Shown piece after piece: positions 19,264-28,258 of a stretch of 64,000 nt of DNA. Positions within the stretch are counted from its first letter, which is position 1. The number at the start of each line of letters is the position of its first letter. Both the position numbers and the translations under genes were made by a program. Below the pieces are notes generated by a model that was not told where the DNA came from, ran no database searches, and was given only the letters and a program-made list of their open reading frames with translations. Location: positions 62,198 through 126,197 of the forward strand of contig NZ_KE386971.1 in assembly GCF_000429845.1 (NCBI RefSeq), read 5' to 3'. The stretch comes from Comamonas composti DSM 21721. GTDB lineage: Bacteria; Pseudomonadota; Gammaproteobacteria; Burkholderiales; Burkholderiaceae_C.

Positions 19264-21060
19264 ATGGAATTTCTGATTCACAACCTGGCCCCGATCATGT
19301 TCGTGGGCCTGATGCTGTTCCTGCTGCTGGGCTTTCCCGTGGCATTCAGCCTGGGCGCCTGCGGCCTGTTCTTCGCCTTTGTGGGCATCGAACTCGGCGT
19401 CCTGCCCGAAGCCTTGCTGCAGGCCTTGCCGTTGCGCGTCTTCGGCATCATGCAAAACGAGACCATGCTTGCCATTCCGTTCTTCACGCTCATGGGGCTG
19501 ATCCTGGAGCGCAGCGGCATGGCAGAGGACTTGCTCGAAACCGTGGGCCAGCTCTTTGGCCCCATACGCGGCGGCGTGGCCTTTGCGGTGATCTTCGTGG
19601 GCGCGCTGCTGGCCGCCACCACCGGCGTGGTCGCGGCCTCGGTGATCTCCATGGGCCTGATCTCCCTGCCCATCATGCTGCGCTATGGCTACGACCGGCG
19701 CATCGCCTCGGGCGTGATCGCGGCCTCGGGCACGCTTGCACAAATCATTCCGCCCTCCCTGGTGCTGATCGTGCTGGCCGACCAGCTCGGCCGCAGCGTG
19801 GGCGATATGTACAAGGGCGCCCTGCTGCCCGGCATGATGCTCACCGGCAGCTATGCCTTGTTCATCATCGCCCTGGCCATTTTCAAGCCATCCCTTGTGC
19901 CTGCCCTGCCGCCCGAAGCGCGCACGCTGCGCGAGGCCGATGGCCGCTCGGGCCTGCCTTCGACCCTGGTGATGCTGGTCCTGTGCACCACGGCATCGGT
20001 CATCGTCGGTCACTACATGCCGCAGATCCACACCTGGTGGACCGGTGAGCTCGTCGAAAGCGTGGCCCTGGATGAAACGATTGTCGTGGCCATGTGCTTT
20101 GGCGTGGCCCTGGCCTTCGTCATCGCCATGTTCAACAAGCTCACGGGCCTGCATCTGCTGAGCAAGATGGCCGAGCGCGTGACCTTTGTGCTGATCCCGC
20201 CGTTGCTGCTGATCTTTCTCGTGCTGGGCACGATCTTCCTGGGCGTTGCCACCCCCACCGAAGGCGGAGCCATGGGCGCGCTGGGCGCAGCCATCATGGC
20301 CCTGGCACGCGGGCGCCTGAACATGGACCTGCTCAAGCAGGCCCTGATGACCACCACCAAGCTGTCGTGCTTTGTGATGTTCATTCTGATCGGCGCCACC
20401 ATGTTCGGCCTGACCTTCCAGGGCGTGGACGGCCCCAAGTGGGTGGAGGAGTTGCTGGTGTCCCTGCCCGGAGGCGAGCTCGGCTTTCTGATCGTGGTCA
20501 ACATCATGATCTTCCTGCTGGCCTTCTTCCTGGACTTCTTCGAGCTGTCCTTCATCGTCGTGCCCCTGCTCGCACCCGTGGCAGAGAAGCTGGGCATAGA
20601 CCTGGTCTGGTTCGGCGTGCTGCTGGCCGTGAACATGCAGACCTCGTTCATGCACCCGCCGTTCGGCTTTGCGCTGTTCTTCCTGCGCAGCGTGGCTCCC
20701 GAGAAGCCCTATACCGACAAGGTCACGAAAAAGACCGTGGCCCCCGTGACCACCATGCAGATCTATGCGGGTGCAATTCCCTTCGTGGTGCTGCAGCTCA
20801 TCATGGTGGCGCTGATCATTGCCTACCCGGGCATCGTCTCCAGCAATCTCGACAAGAAGGTGGAGTACGACCTGGACAAGGTGCGCCTGGAGATGGAGGC
20901 CGCCATGCCCGATGCCGTGGACTTCGACGACCCCATGTTCGGCAACGACGGCGCACCCGAGGCCGAGATGCCCGAAGCCCCGTCCAGCGACGACGATGCG
21001 CTCAAGGCCCTGGAGCAGCAGATCGAGCACGAGCAATCCGCAGCAGAACCTGCAAAATAG
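19264..21060 (+). CDS. TRAP transporter large permease (DctM/TakM-type) with long C-terminal extension
   Basis: 598 residues; most DctM proteins are ~425-450. Typical membrane segments and motifs include FTLMGLILERSGMAEDLLE, TTGVVAASVISMGLISLP and FLGVATPTEGGAMGALGA. The extra length is partly an insert around residues 210-290 containing additional hydrophobic segments, and partly a ~90-residue acidic tail (EAEMPEAPSSDDDALKALEQQIEHE). It forms the ion-coupled transport channel with the DctQ subunit. It is followed by a strong terminator and converges on the receptor gene. Confidence 0.92.
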   Translation: MEFLIHNLAPIMFVGLMLFLLLGFPVAFSLGACGLFFAFVGIELGVLPEALLQALPLRVFGIMQNETMLAIPFFTLMGLILERSGMAEDLLETVGQLFGPIRGGVAFAVIFVGALLAATTGVVAASVISMGLISLPIMLRYGYDRRIASGVIAASGTLAQIIPPSLVLIVLADQLGRSVGDMYKGALLPGMMLTGSYALFIIALAIFKPSLVPALPPEARTLREADGRSGLPSTLVMLVLCTTASVIVGHYMPQIHTWWTGELVESVALDETIVVAMCFGVALAFVIAMFNKLTGLHLLSKMAERVTFVLIPPLLLIFLVLGTIFLGVATPTEGGAMGALGAAIMALARGRLNMDLLKQALMTTTKLSCFVMFILIGATMFGLTFQGVDGPKWVEELLVSLPGGELGFLIVVNIMIFLLAFFLDFFELSFIVVPLLAPVAEKLGIDLVWFGVLLAVNMQTSFMHPPFGFALFFLRSVAPEKPYTDKVTKKTVAPVTTMQIYAGAIPFVVLQLIMVALIIAYPGIVSSNLDKKVEYDLDKVRLEMEAAMPDAVDFDDPMFGNDGAPEAEMPEAPSSDDDALKALEQQIEHEQSAAEPAK

Positions 21061-21080
21061 GATCAGACGCCCTCATGCAA

Positions 21081-21117
21081 AAAGCCCCCGGACCTGAAAG
21101 TCCGGGGGCTTTTTTTC
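21081..21117. terminator. Strong bidirectional intrinsic terminator between convergent TRAP genes
   Basis: Arms AAAGCCCCCGGAC / GTCCGGGGGCTTT (13 bp, perfect) with loop CTGAAA. A T-run follows on the plus strand and a run of A precedes, giving a T-run on the minus strand. Confidence 0.92.
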
Positions 21118-21158
21118 AGACCCGGGCCTGGCGTCTGGCCGGCCCGCTCGCGCCTGGC

Positions 21159-22241
21159 TCAGAGCTTGACCGTGGTCATGTAGCTGTTGTAGCGGAACTC
21201 GGAGAAACGCTCCCACAGCATCTGGTCGCGCTGGAAGGTACGCAGGCTCTGGTGGATCTTCTTGAACTGGGGCGACTTGGCATCGTGCTCGGCCATGATT
21301 TCCATGACGGCCTTGTAGCCTGCATCCATGAAGTCCTTGGGAAAAGCCTTGAGCTGGGTCTTGTCGGCCACCAGCTTCTTGAGCGCCACGGGGTTGTGGG
21401 CGTCGTACTTGGCCGTCATGTCGCGCGCCGCGACCTGGGTGGCCGCATCGACCATGGCCTTGAACTCGGGCGTGAGCGCCGCATAGGCCTTGGTGTTGAT
21501 GAAGAACTCGAGCTCGGCGCCGCCTTCCCACCAGCCGGGATAGTAGTAGTAGGGTGCGACCTTGTTGAAGCCCAGCTTCTGGTCGTCGTAGGGGCCGACG
21601 AACTCCACCGCGTCCAGCGTGCCTTTTTCCAGCGCCTGGTAGACCTCGCCCACGGGCATGTTCTGTGCAACCACGCCGAGCTTGAGCATGGCATCGCCGA
21701 ACAGACCACCACCCAGGCGCATCTTCAGGCCCTTGAGGTCGGCCACGGACTTGATCTCCTTGCGGAACCAGCCGCCCATCTGCGTGCCGGTGTTGCCTGC
21801 GCTCGCGCTCTTGATGTTGTACTGGGCGTAGAACTCGTCCATGAGCTTGCGGCCGCCGCCGTGCTCCATCCAGGCATCCATCTGGCGTGCGGTCAGGCCG
21901 AAGGGCACGGCGCAGCCGAAGGCAAAGATGTAGTCCTTGCCCGTGAAGTAATAAGGCGCAGTCAGCGCCATCTCGATGGTGCCGTTCTGGATGCCGTCGA
22001 CCACACCGAAGGCCGGCATCAGCTCGCCTGCCGCATGCACCGAAACCTCGAACTTGCCGCCCGACAAGGCCTTGACCGTTTTCGCAAAGGTCTCGGCCGA
22101 GCCGAAGATGGTGTCAAGAGACTTGGGGAAACTCGCCGCCATGCGCCAGCGCACCGCCGTCTGCGCGTGGACTGCAGGTGCTGCGCCTGCAGCCAGCACT
22201 CCGGCAATGCCTGCATGTTTGATGAGTGAACGACGGTCCAT
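21159..22241 (-). CDS. TRAP transporter substrate-binding protein, TakP-like (2-oxoacid type)
   Basis: 360 residues. The N-terminus has a twin-arginine-like signal (MDRRSLIKHAGIAGVLAAG, cleavage after AVHAQ). The mature protein matches the Rhodobacter TakP pattern: ASFPKSLDTIFG, GNTGTQMGGWFRKEI (with the conserved ligand Arg), ALEKGTLDAVEFVGPYDD and KVAPYYYYPGWWEGG. TakP binds 2-oxoacids such as pyruvate with a metal ion, so this receptor probably delivers a 2-oxoacid to the DctQM pair encoded convergently. Start 22241 was chosen for the signal peptide and a GGAGAG ribosome-binding site. A terminator hairpin lies only ~35 nt upstream of the start. Confidence 0.9.
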   Translation of the reverse strand: MDRRSLIKHAGIAGVLAAGAAPAVHAQTAVRWRMAASFPKSLDTIFGSAETFAKTVKALSGGKFEVSVHAAGELMPAFGVVDGIQNGTIEMALTAPYYFTGKDYIFAFGCAVPFGLTARQMDAWMEHGGGRKLMDEFYAQYNIKSASAGNTGTQMGGWFRKEIKSVADLKGLKMRLGGGLFGDAMLKLGVVAQNMPVGEVYQALEKGTLDAVEFVGPYDDQKLGFNKVAPYYYYPGWWEGGAELEFFINTKAYAALTPEFKAMVDAATQVAARDMTAKYDAHNPVALKKLVADKTQLKAFPKDFMDAGYKAVMEIMAEHDAKSPQFKKIHQSLRTFQRDQMLWERFSEFRYNSYMTTVKL

Positions 22242-22275
22242 GAATGTCTCTCCGCAGTTGGTAGGTGTCTGTGTC

Positions 22276-22300
22276 AAAAAAAACGCACGTCCTCACGTGC
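22276..22300 (-). terminator. Intrinsic terminator downstream of dxs, close to the dctP start
   Basis: Read on the minus strand: GCACGT-GAGG-ACGTGC followed by G and eight T. It lies 113 nt after the dxs stop and 35 nt before the dctP start. Adjacent to it, at 22301-22324, 8-bp arms ATGGCCAC / GTGGCCAT with an 8-nt spacer form a second dyad that may be an operator or an extra hairpin. Confidence 0.75.
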
Positions 22301-22412
22301 ATGGCCACTGTAACAGGTGGCCATCATTCTAAAAACGCCGCCAAGTCAAGCCCGCCGGGGTTTTCCCGACGGCCTCAGCCTTGCGCAAGCTTTGGGCCGC
22401 AGAGCCTGGAAA

Positions 22413-24299
22413 TCAGGCCGCAGCAGGCACCCGGGCAGGGTCCAGACGCGCGCGGATCGAAGCCTCTATGCCTGCGGCATCCAGCCCCTGCAGGGACAGC
22501 AGCTTCGCGGGGTCGCCATGCTCGATGAATGCATCGGGCAAGCCCAGCTGGAGCACGGGGCGCACCATGCCCGCGGCCTGCATGGCCTCCATGACGGCGC
22601 TGCCGGCTCCGCCCATGATGCAGCCGTCCTCCACGGTCACGATGAGCGCGTGTTCGGCAGCCAGCTTGAGCACCAGCTCCTTGTCCAGCGGCTTGGCCCA
22701 GCGCATATTCGCCACCGTGGCATCCAGTGCTTCGGCTGCGGCCAGGGCCGGGTGAAGCAAGGTGCCGAAGGCCAGGATGGCGACCTGCTTCGCAGCGGAT
22801 TCACGGCGTATCTCGCCCTTGCCAAACGGCAGGCCTTGCAGGCTCTTGAGCGGCTCCACGCCCACGCCTGCGCCGCGCGGATAGCGCACGCACACGGGAT
22901 GGTTCTGCTCGTAGGCCGTGCTCAGCAGTTGGCGGCATTCGCGCTCGTCGGCCGGGCAGGCCATGCTCATATTGGGAATGCAGCGCACAAAGGCGATGTC
23001 GTAATTGCCCGCATGGGTCGCACCATCGGCGCCGACCAGGCCTGCGCGGTCGAGCGCAAACACCACGGGCAGGTTCTGCAGGGCCACGTCGTGGATCAGC
23101 TGGTCGTAGGCACGCTGCAGAAAGGTCGAATAGATCGCAACCACGGGCTTGAGCCCTTCGCAGGCCATGCCGGCCGCAAAGGTCACGGCATGCTGCTCGG
23201 CAATGCCCACATCGTGATAGCGATCGGGAAAGCGCTGATGGAACTCCACCATGCCCGAGCCCTCGCGCATGGCCGGGGTGATGCCGGCCAGACGCTTGTC
23301 CTGCCCGGCCATGTCGCACAGCCAGCTCCCGAAGACCTGGGTGAAGGTCTGCTTGGGCGGGGTCGCTGGCTTGACCAGGCCTACGCTGGGATCGAACTTG
23401 CCCGGGCCGTGGTAGGCCACGGGGTCGGCCTCGGCGAGCTTGTAGCCCTGGCCCTTCTTGGTGACCACGTGCAGGAACTGCGGCCCCTTGAGGCTTTTGA
23501 TGTTCTCCAGCGTGGGAATCAGCGAATCGAGGTCATGGCCGTCGATCGGGCCTATGTAGTTGAAGCCGAACTGCTCGAACATGGTCGCAGGCACCACCAT
23601 GCCCTTGGCCTGCTGCTCCAGGCGCTTGGCCAGCTCCAGCAAGGGCGGCACCTGCTTGAGCACGCTCTTGCCCACATCGCGCGCCCGGGCGTAGAAGCGC
23701 CCGCTCATGAGCTGGGCCAGATAGCGGTTGAGCGCGCCCACGGGCGGGCTGATGCTCATGTCGTTGTCGTTGAGTATGACCAGCAGGTTGGCGTCGGCCA
23801 CACCGCCGTTGTTCAGCGCCTCGAAGGCCATGCCGGCCGTCATCGCGCCGTCGCCGATCACGGCGATCGCATGCCGGCTGTCGCCCTTTTGCTTGGCCGC
23901 CAGAGCCATGCCCAGAGCCGCAGAGATGCTGGTCGAAGAGTGCGCCGTGCCGAAGGCGTCATATTCGCTTTCACTGCGCAGCGGAAAGCCCGAGAGTCCG
24001 CCGAGCTGACGCAGCGAGGCCATGCGCTCGCGCCGGCCCGTGAGAATCTTGTGCGGATAGGTCTGGTGGCCCACGTCCCAGACGATGCGGTCGCGGGGCG
24101 TATCGAAGACCGCGTGCAAGGCCACGGTGAGCTCCACCGTGCCCAGGTTGGAGCTCAGATGACCGCCGGTCTTGGAGACGCTCTCCAGCACATAGGCACG
24201 CAGTTGCTGGGCCAGGGTCTTGAGCTCGGCACGCGACAGGCCTCGCAGATCCGCAGGATCGTCGATGCTTGTGAGCAGGGAATAGTTGTTCGTGGTCAT
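22413..24299 (-). CDS. dxs: 1-deoxy-D-xylulose-5-phosphate synthase
   Basis: 628 residues from the ATG at 24299 ([21 protein letters not shown], the usual N-terminus). Motifs are [34 protein letters not shown], the thiamine-diphosphate site [18 protein letters not shown], the YIGPIDGHD loop, and the transketolase-like [15 protein letters not shown]. It condenses pyruvate with glyceraldehyde-3-phosphate, the first and rate-setting step of the MEP isoprenoid route, in the cytoplasm. It is the third gene after xseB and ispA. An in-frame upstream ATG at 24338 would translate part of the intergenic hairpin repeat and is unlikely. Confidence 0.95.
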   Translation of the reverse strand: MTTNNYSLLTSIDDPADLRGLSRAELKTLAQQLRAYVLESVSKTGGHLSSNLGTVELTVALHAVFDTPRDRIVWDVGHQTYPHKILTGRRERMASLRQLGGLSGFPLRSESEYDAFGTAHSSTSISAALGMALAAKQKGDSRHAIAVIGDGAMTAGMAFEALNNGGVADANLLVILNDNDMSISPPVGALNRYLAQLMSGRFYARARDVGKSVLKQVPPLLELAKRLEQQAKGMVVPATMFEQFGFNYIGPIDGHDLDSLIPTLENIKSLKGPQFLHVVTKKGQGYKLAEADPVAYHGPGKFDPSVGLVKPATPPKQTFTQVFGSWLCDMAGQDKRLAGITPAMREGSGMVEFHQRFPDRYHDVGIAEQHAVTFAAGMACEGLKPVVAIYSTFLQRAYDQLIHDVALQNLPVVFALDRAGLVGADGATHAGNYDIAFVRCIPNMSMACPADERECRQLLSTAYEQNHPVCVRYPRGAGVGVEPLKSLQGLPFGKGEIRRESAAKQVAILAFGTLLHPALAAAEALDATVANMRWAKPLDKELVLKLAAEHALIVTVEDGCIMGGAGSAVMEAMQAAGMVRPVLQLGLPDAFIEHGDPAKLLSLQGLDAAGIEASIRARLDPARVPAAA

Positions 24300-24309
24300 G
24301 CTTTGCTTT

Positions 24310-24359
24310 TTTGATAGCTGCCTGCGCTTACCCATCAAGCGCTAGCGGCCATTAAAACC
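24310..24359. repeat. AGCGCTT-family hairpin between ispA and dxs
   Basis: TTTGATAGCTGCCTGCGCTT-ACCCATC-AAGCGCTAGCGGCC is the clearest intergenic form of the family; GCGCTT/AAGCGC form the stem. It lies in the short gap between the ispA stop and the dxs start on the same transcript. Confidence 0.7.
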
Positions 24360-24380
24360 ATGCGGCCCAGGCCGCGACTG

Positions 24381-25313
24381 TCAGTGGCTGCGGCGCACCA
24401 CCATATCGGCCAGGGCCGCCAGGGCCCGGGTGTCGGGCAACCCGCTGGCCTGCAGAGCCTCGTGGGCCTGAGCGCAAAGCTCGTCGGCATGGGCGCGTGC
24501 CCTGTCCAGTCCCAGCAGGGAGACATAGGTGGGCTTGTCATTCGCCGCATCCTTGCCCGCCGTCTTGCCCAGCGTGGCCGAATCTGCCACCACATCGAGA
24601 ATATCGTCCACGACCTGGAAGGCCACGCCCAAAACCTGTCCGTAGCTGGACAGGGCCTGCCAGGCCTTGGGCGCCACGGCCTCGTTGCAGGCCGCGCCCA
24701 TGAGCACGCTGGCCTGCAGCAGGGCGCCGGTCTTGAGGCGGTGCATTTCGCGCAACTGGGCCTCGCCCAGTTGCAGGCCTACGCTGGCCAGGTCGATGGC
24801 CTGGCCGCCAGCCATGCCATGGGCCCCGGCCGCACGGCCCAGCAGCCGGCACAGCCGGGCCTGCAGGCTGGCCGTCATCAAAGGCTCTTGCGCGGCATCG
24901 GGCACCAGCAGCTCGAAGGCCAGGGCCTGCAACGCATCGCCGGCGAGCAGGGCCGCAGCCTCGCCAAAGCCCACATGCACCGTGGGCTTGCCACGGCGCA
25001 GCACATCGTTGTCCATGCAGGGCATGTCGTCATGCACCAGGGAATAGGCATGGATGAGCTCCACGGCGCAGCCTGCGCGCAGGGCCGCAGGCTCCAGGCC
25101 GCCCACGGCCTCGGCCGCAGCCCAGACCAGCAAGGGGCGCAGACGCTTGCCACCATCAAGCACGGCATAGCGCATGGCCTCGCCCAGACCTGCGGGCGCA
25201 TCCACGCCCACCCAGAGGGACAAGGCCTGCTCCGTGCGCTCCAGGCGCTGTTGCATCCAGGCCTGGGAATCCAGCGCTGGCAGACTCGTCACTGCGCTCA
25301 TCACGGCACTCAT
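24381..25313 (-). CDS. ispA: Farnesyl diphosphate synthase (polyprenyl synthetase family)
   Basis: 310 residues. The first Asp-rich motif DDMPCMDND and the second DDILD bind the magnesium-diphosphate pairs; the GGKRLRP and GFGEAAALLAGDAL blocks are also present. The CMDND form of the first motif and the overall length fit bacterial (short-chain) FPP synthase. It adds isopentenyl-PP to DMAPP and GPP, using precursors made through Dxs. Start ATG 25313 follows AGGAG by 11 nt; a GTG at 25325 overlapping the xseB stop is an alternative. Confidence 0.93.
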   Translation of the reverse strand: MSAVMSAVTSLPALDSQAWMQQRLERTEQALSLWVGVDAPAGLGEAMRYAVLDGGKRLRPLLVWAAAEAVGGLEPAALRAGCAVELIHAYSLVHDDMPCMDNDVLRRGKPTVHVGFGEAAALLAGDALQALAFELLVPDAAQEPLMTASLQARLCRLLGRAAGAHGMAGGQAIDLASVGLQLGEAQLREMHRLKTGALLQASVLMGAACNEAVAPKAWQALSSYGQVLGVAFQVVDDILDVVADSATLGKTAGKDAANDKPTYVSLLGLDRARAHADELCAQAHEALQASGLPDTRALAALADMVVRRSH

Positions 25314-25321
25314 TGCTAGCT

Positions 25322-25558
25322 TCACTCCTGATTCCAGGGAGCCAGCGCCCCCTCGTCCAATACTTTGACCTGATCCTGCACCGCGTCGAGCTTGCTCCGG
25401 CAGTAGTTGAGCAGCAGGGCTGCACGCTGGTAGCCGGCCAGCATCTGCTCCAGCGGCAACTGGCCCGACTCTACGCTGGCAATCAACTGCTCCAGCTCCT
25501 GCAGCGCGGCTTCATAACTGGAGGGCTCGGCAGAAGCCTTGGGGGCGGCACGTGGCAT
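25322..25558 (-). CDS. xseB: Exodeoxyribonuclease VII small subunit
   Basis: 78 residues with the family core [37 protein letters not shown] segment (here [13 protein letters not shown]) and a helical C-terminus. Several XseB subunits bind XseA to make the single-strand-specific exonuclease VII. Linkage with ispA and dxs is common in proteobacteria. Start ATG 25558 was preferred to a TTG six bases upstream. There is no clear ribosome-binding site. Confidence 0.9.
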   Translation of the reverse strand: MPRAAPKASAEPSSYEAALQELEQLIASVESGQLPLEQMLAGYQRAALLLNYCRSKLDAVQDQVKVLDEGALAPWNQE

Positions 25559-25712
25559 GAGCAAAAAGTGCGTTGTGGCAAAGCGACGATTTTAGGCCGT
25601 GCTCCGGATCGGTGCAGCCAACATGCAGGCCCGGCGTCCAGGGCCTTTCGCTGGCGCAGGGGGTCAAAGTCCTCAATACACGTAGCAAACTCCCGGAAAT
25701 AACCCCACCACC

Positions 25713-25718
25713 TATAAT
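25713..25718 (+). promoter_or_regulatory. Candidate -10 box of the Rieske gene leader
   Basis: A perfect TATAAT. No convincing -35 hexamer is seen 16-18 bp upstream (CTCCCG region), so an activator or extended contacts may be needed. The predicted start near 25725 sits just before the 5' arm of the structured leader. Confidence 0.45.
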
Positions 25719-25724
25719 CCCATT

Positions 25725-25826
25725 CCCGTCTAACCGGCCCTGATTGGTCTTATGGCCCGGCCTCCGGCAATGTGCAGTCCTGCATTCCGCGATGCCCCAT
25801 GTTCCAGCAAGGCCGGTTTTGTTTTC
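25725..25826 (+). ncRNA. Candidate structured leader RNA or small RNA before the Rieske gene
   Basis: About 100 nt lie between a TATAAT box and a T-rich end. The 5' arm AACCGGCC (25732-25739) can pair with GGCCGGTT (25811-25818), followed by TTGTTTT, as in a terminator. Inside, TGCAG-TC-CTGCA forms a small hairpin and GGCCCGG can compete for the outer arms. The layout suits an attenuator, riboswitch or independent sRNA. It matches no RNA family I can name. The remaining 55 nt to the start codon hold a short hairpin (CTCCC/GGGAG) and the ribosome-binding site. Confidence 0.35.
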
Positions 25827-25881
25827 CCATCCTGTGCGCACGCGCACCCTCCCTGTGGGGAGTCTTTAGGTCAGGTCATCC

Positions 25882-27009
25882 ATGACTGATTTAAGTCTTC
25901 AACTGCAGCAGGCCGCAAGCCAACTACCAGTTTCCAGCTACTTCGACCAGGCGCTGTTCCAGCGCGAGTTGGAGAGCATCTTCAAACCCGGCCCACGCTA
26001 TGTCGGCCATGCGCTGGCCGTCCCCGAGATCGGCGACTACCATGCCCTGCCCCAGGAGCAGGAGGGCCGGGCGCTGGTGCGCAACGCCAGGGGCCAGATA
26101 GAGCTGATCTCCAACGTCTGCCGCCACCGCCAGGCCATCATGCTCAGGGGCCGGGGCAATCTGCTGACCGAGGGCAAGGGCCATGCGGGCGGCAACATCG
26201 TCTGCCCCCTGCACCGCTGGACCTACAGCACCAGCGGCGAGCTGCTGGGCGCGCCCCACTTCAGCCACGATCCCTGCCTGAACCTCAACAACTACGGGCT
26301 GCGCGAATGGAACGGCCTGCTGTTCGAGGACAACGGCCGCGACATAGAGGCCGATCTTGCAGGCATGAAGCTGCGCGAGCAGCTGAGCTTCGACGGCTTT
26401 GTGCTCAGCCATGTGGAGATGCACGAGTGCAACTACAACTGGAAGACCTTCATCGAGGTCTATCTGGAGGACTACCACGTGGGCCCGTTCCACCCGGGCC
26501 TGGGCAACTTCGTGACCTGCGACGATCTGGAGTGGGAGTTCGCCAAGGAGTATTCGGTGCAGACCGTGGGCGTGGCGCCCAGCTTCGGCCAGCCCGGCTC
26601 CGACATCTACAGGAAGTGGCACGAGGTGCTGCTGCAATACCGCAATGGCGAGCTGCCCGAGCGCGGCGCGATCTGGCTGACCTACTACCCGCACATCATG
26701 GTGGAGTGGTATCCCCATGTGCTCACGGTCTCCACGCTGCACCCGCTGGCCGTGGACAAGACGCTCAACGTGGTGGAGTTCTACTATCCCGAGGAGATTG
26801 CGGCCTTCGAGCCCGAGTTCGTCGAGGCCCAGAAGGCCGCCTATATGGAGACCTGCATCGAGGACGACGAGATTGCCGAGCGCATGGACGCAGGCCGCAA
26901 GGCCTTGTTCATGCGCGGCGACAACGAGGTCGGCCCCTACCAGAGCCCCATGGAAGACGGCATGCAGCATTTTCATGAATGGTATCGAGGGAGGATGTCC
27001 TCCCCCTGA
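25882..27009 (+). CDS. Rieske-type aromatic-ring-hydroxylating oxygenase, alpha subunit
   Basis: 375 residues. The N-terminal Rieske domain has ligands in NVCRHRQAI and IVCPLHRW (C-x-H ... C-x2-H). The C-terminal catalytic domain carries EVYLEDYHVGPFHPGLG, giving the two His (and a downstream carboxylate) for mononuclear iron. Enzymes of this kind use O2 and reductase-supplied electrons to hydroxylate or demethylate small molecules. No reductase or ferredoxin gene is next to it, so partners must be encoded elsewhere. The single-gene setting and conserved look suggest a housekeeping rather than xenobiotic role (inference). Substrate unknown. Confidence 0.85.
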   Translation: MTDLSLQLQQAASQLPVSSYFDQALFQRELESIFKPGPRYVGHALAVPEIGDYHALPQEQEGRALVRNARGQIELISNVCRHRQAIMLRGRGNLLTEGKGHAGGNIVCPLHRWTYSTSGELLGAPHFSHDPCLNLNNYGLREWNGLLFEDNGRDIEADLAGMKLREQLSFDGFVLSHVEMHECNYNWKTFIEVYLEDYHVGPFHPGLGNFVTCDDLEWEFAKEYSVQTVGVAPSFGQPGSDIYRKWHEVLLQYRNGELPERGAIWLTYYPHIMVEWYPHVLTVSTLHPLAVDKTLNVVEFYYPEEIAAFEPEFVEAQKAAYMETCIEDDEIAERMDAGRKALFMRGDNEVGPYQSPMEDGMQHFHEWYRGRMSSP

Positions 27010-27346
27010 GGCGCCTTTGGCGCCTTCCCCCCAGGGGGCGGCAGCCTCGCTGCGGGGCGGCCCTTGCTCGCTGCCCCTGGGGCCGCGCCGGTTTCAAACG
27101 CTGTGCACGAAGCAGCAAGGGTTCCGAATTTCTGCCAGAGCGGGCTTGAGAAGCGCAGCGGACGCTCGACCTCCCCCACAACGCCAAGACAGCCCCTCAG
27201 GCCAGGCGCCTGGCCTGCAGACAGTACTTTGGTACGGCAAGGGCTAGCAACAACGCATGAGGGGCTGTTATTGGCGTCTCAGCACGATTGACTCACCAAC
27301 CTCACAGCTTGGCACTCCCACGCCCCAAGCAAAAAACCAATTGAAT
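27010..27346. other. 337-bp intergenic region with inverted repeats
   Basis: Right after the Rieske stop comes GGCGCC-TTT-GGCGCC, then an imperfect inverted repeat with CCCCAGGGGGCGGCAGC (27030) and GCTGCCCCTGGGG (27071). This looks like a chromosomal intergenic repeat acting as a terminator. The rest, 27110-27346, is featureless, and no gene is supported. Confidence 0.6.
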
Positions 27347-28240
27347 ATGCAAGCCCTGTGGATGGTGGCCGCGGCCTTTGTTTTCGCGCTCATGAGCGTG
27401 TGCGTGAAATTTGCTTCCCAGGACTTCAATGCTGCGGAGATCGTCTTCTACCGCGGCTTTGTGAGCATGCTGGCGCTGTGGTGGCTTGCACGCCGCCAGG
27501 GCGTGAGCCTGCGGACCGACTATCCGGGCCAGCATGCTTGGCGCAGCTTTGTGGGCGTGATCTCCATGAGCGCCTGGTTCTTCGCCATCGGCCATCTGCC
27601 TCTGGCAACGGCAGCCACCCTCAACTCCATGAGCAGCATCTGGCTGGCGGCCTTTCTGGTCGTCAAAGGCCTGTGGCTGCGCCAGCAGATGCGCAAAAAC
27701 GGGGGTCGGCTGCCGCCCTTTGCCTGGGCCCTGGTGGCCACGGTGGTCACGGGCTTTGCGGGCGTGGTGCTGGTGCTGCGCCCCGAGGCCGCGCCCCAGC
27801 AATGGCTGGCCAGCGCCGTGGGGCTATTTGGCGGCATCTTCGCAGCCATGGCCTATCTGCAGGTGGTGACGCTGTCGCGCATGGGTGAGCCCGAGGCGCG
27901 CGTGGTGTTTTATTTCGCGCTGGGCTCGTCCGTGGTGGGCGGATTCACCATGCTGGCCACGGGAGCCGTCTCCCCCTGGCCCGGCTGGAGCGCGCTGTGG
28001 CTGCTGCCCACGGGCCTGCTGGCGGCCGTGGCGCAGATCTGCTTGACTGCGGCCTACGCCTCGGCCAGCAACAGCCGCAACACCCTGGTCGTGGCCAATC
28101 TCCAGTATTCGGGCATTGTGTTCTCTGCCCTGCTCAGCCTGGTGCTGTTCGGCGAGCGCGTACCCCTGATCGGCTGGGCGGGAATTGCGCTCATCGTGGG
28201 CAGCGCCGTGCTGGCCACGGCCTTGCGTTCACGTTCCTGA
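27347..28240 (+). CDS. DMT-superfamily (EamA) transporter
   Basis: 297 residues with ten predicted membrane helices in two EamA repeats (first half ALWMVAAAFVFALMSVCVKFAS, second half LFGGIFAAMAYLQVVTLS...LSLVLFGERVPLIGWAGIALIVGS). Family members export amino acids and related metabolites or act as small-molecule permeases in the inner membrane. No substrate can be named. Start 27347 (MQALWMVAAAF) was chosen because the preceding 30 codons are not coding-like. The TGA stop is immediately followed by a solo end of the inverted-repeat element, so the 3' end abuts a repeat cluster. Confidence 0.88.
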   Translation: MQALWMVAAAFVFALMSVCVKFASQDFNAAEIVFYRGFVSMLALWWLARRQGVSLRTDYPGQHAWRSFVGVISMSAWFFAIGHLPLATAATLNSMSSIWLAAFLVVKGLWLRQQMRKNGGRLPPFAWALVATVVTGFAGVVLVLRPEAAPQQWLASAVGLFGGIFAAMAYLQVVTLSRMGEPEARVVFYFALGSSVVGGFTMLATGAVSPWPGWSALWLLPTGLLAAVAQICLTAAYASASNSRNTLVVANLQYSGIVFSALLSLVLFGERVPLIGWAGIALIVGSAVLATALRSRS

Positions 28241-28257
28241 GATCGTGAACACGTTCT
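28239..28257. repeat. Solo right end of the TNA-flanked inverted-repeat element
   Basis: GAGATCGTGAACACGTTCT, flanked by TGA on both sides and abutting the full copy that starts at 28259. With the left end of that copy it makes a ~38-bp palindrome. Confidence 0.85.
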
Positions 28258-28258
28258 G

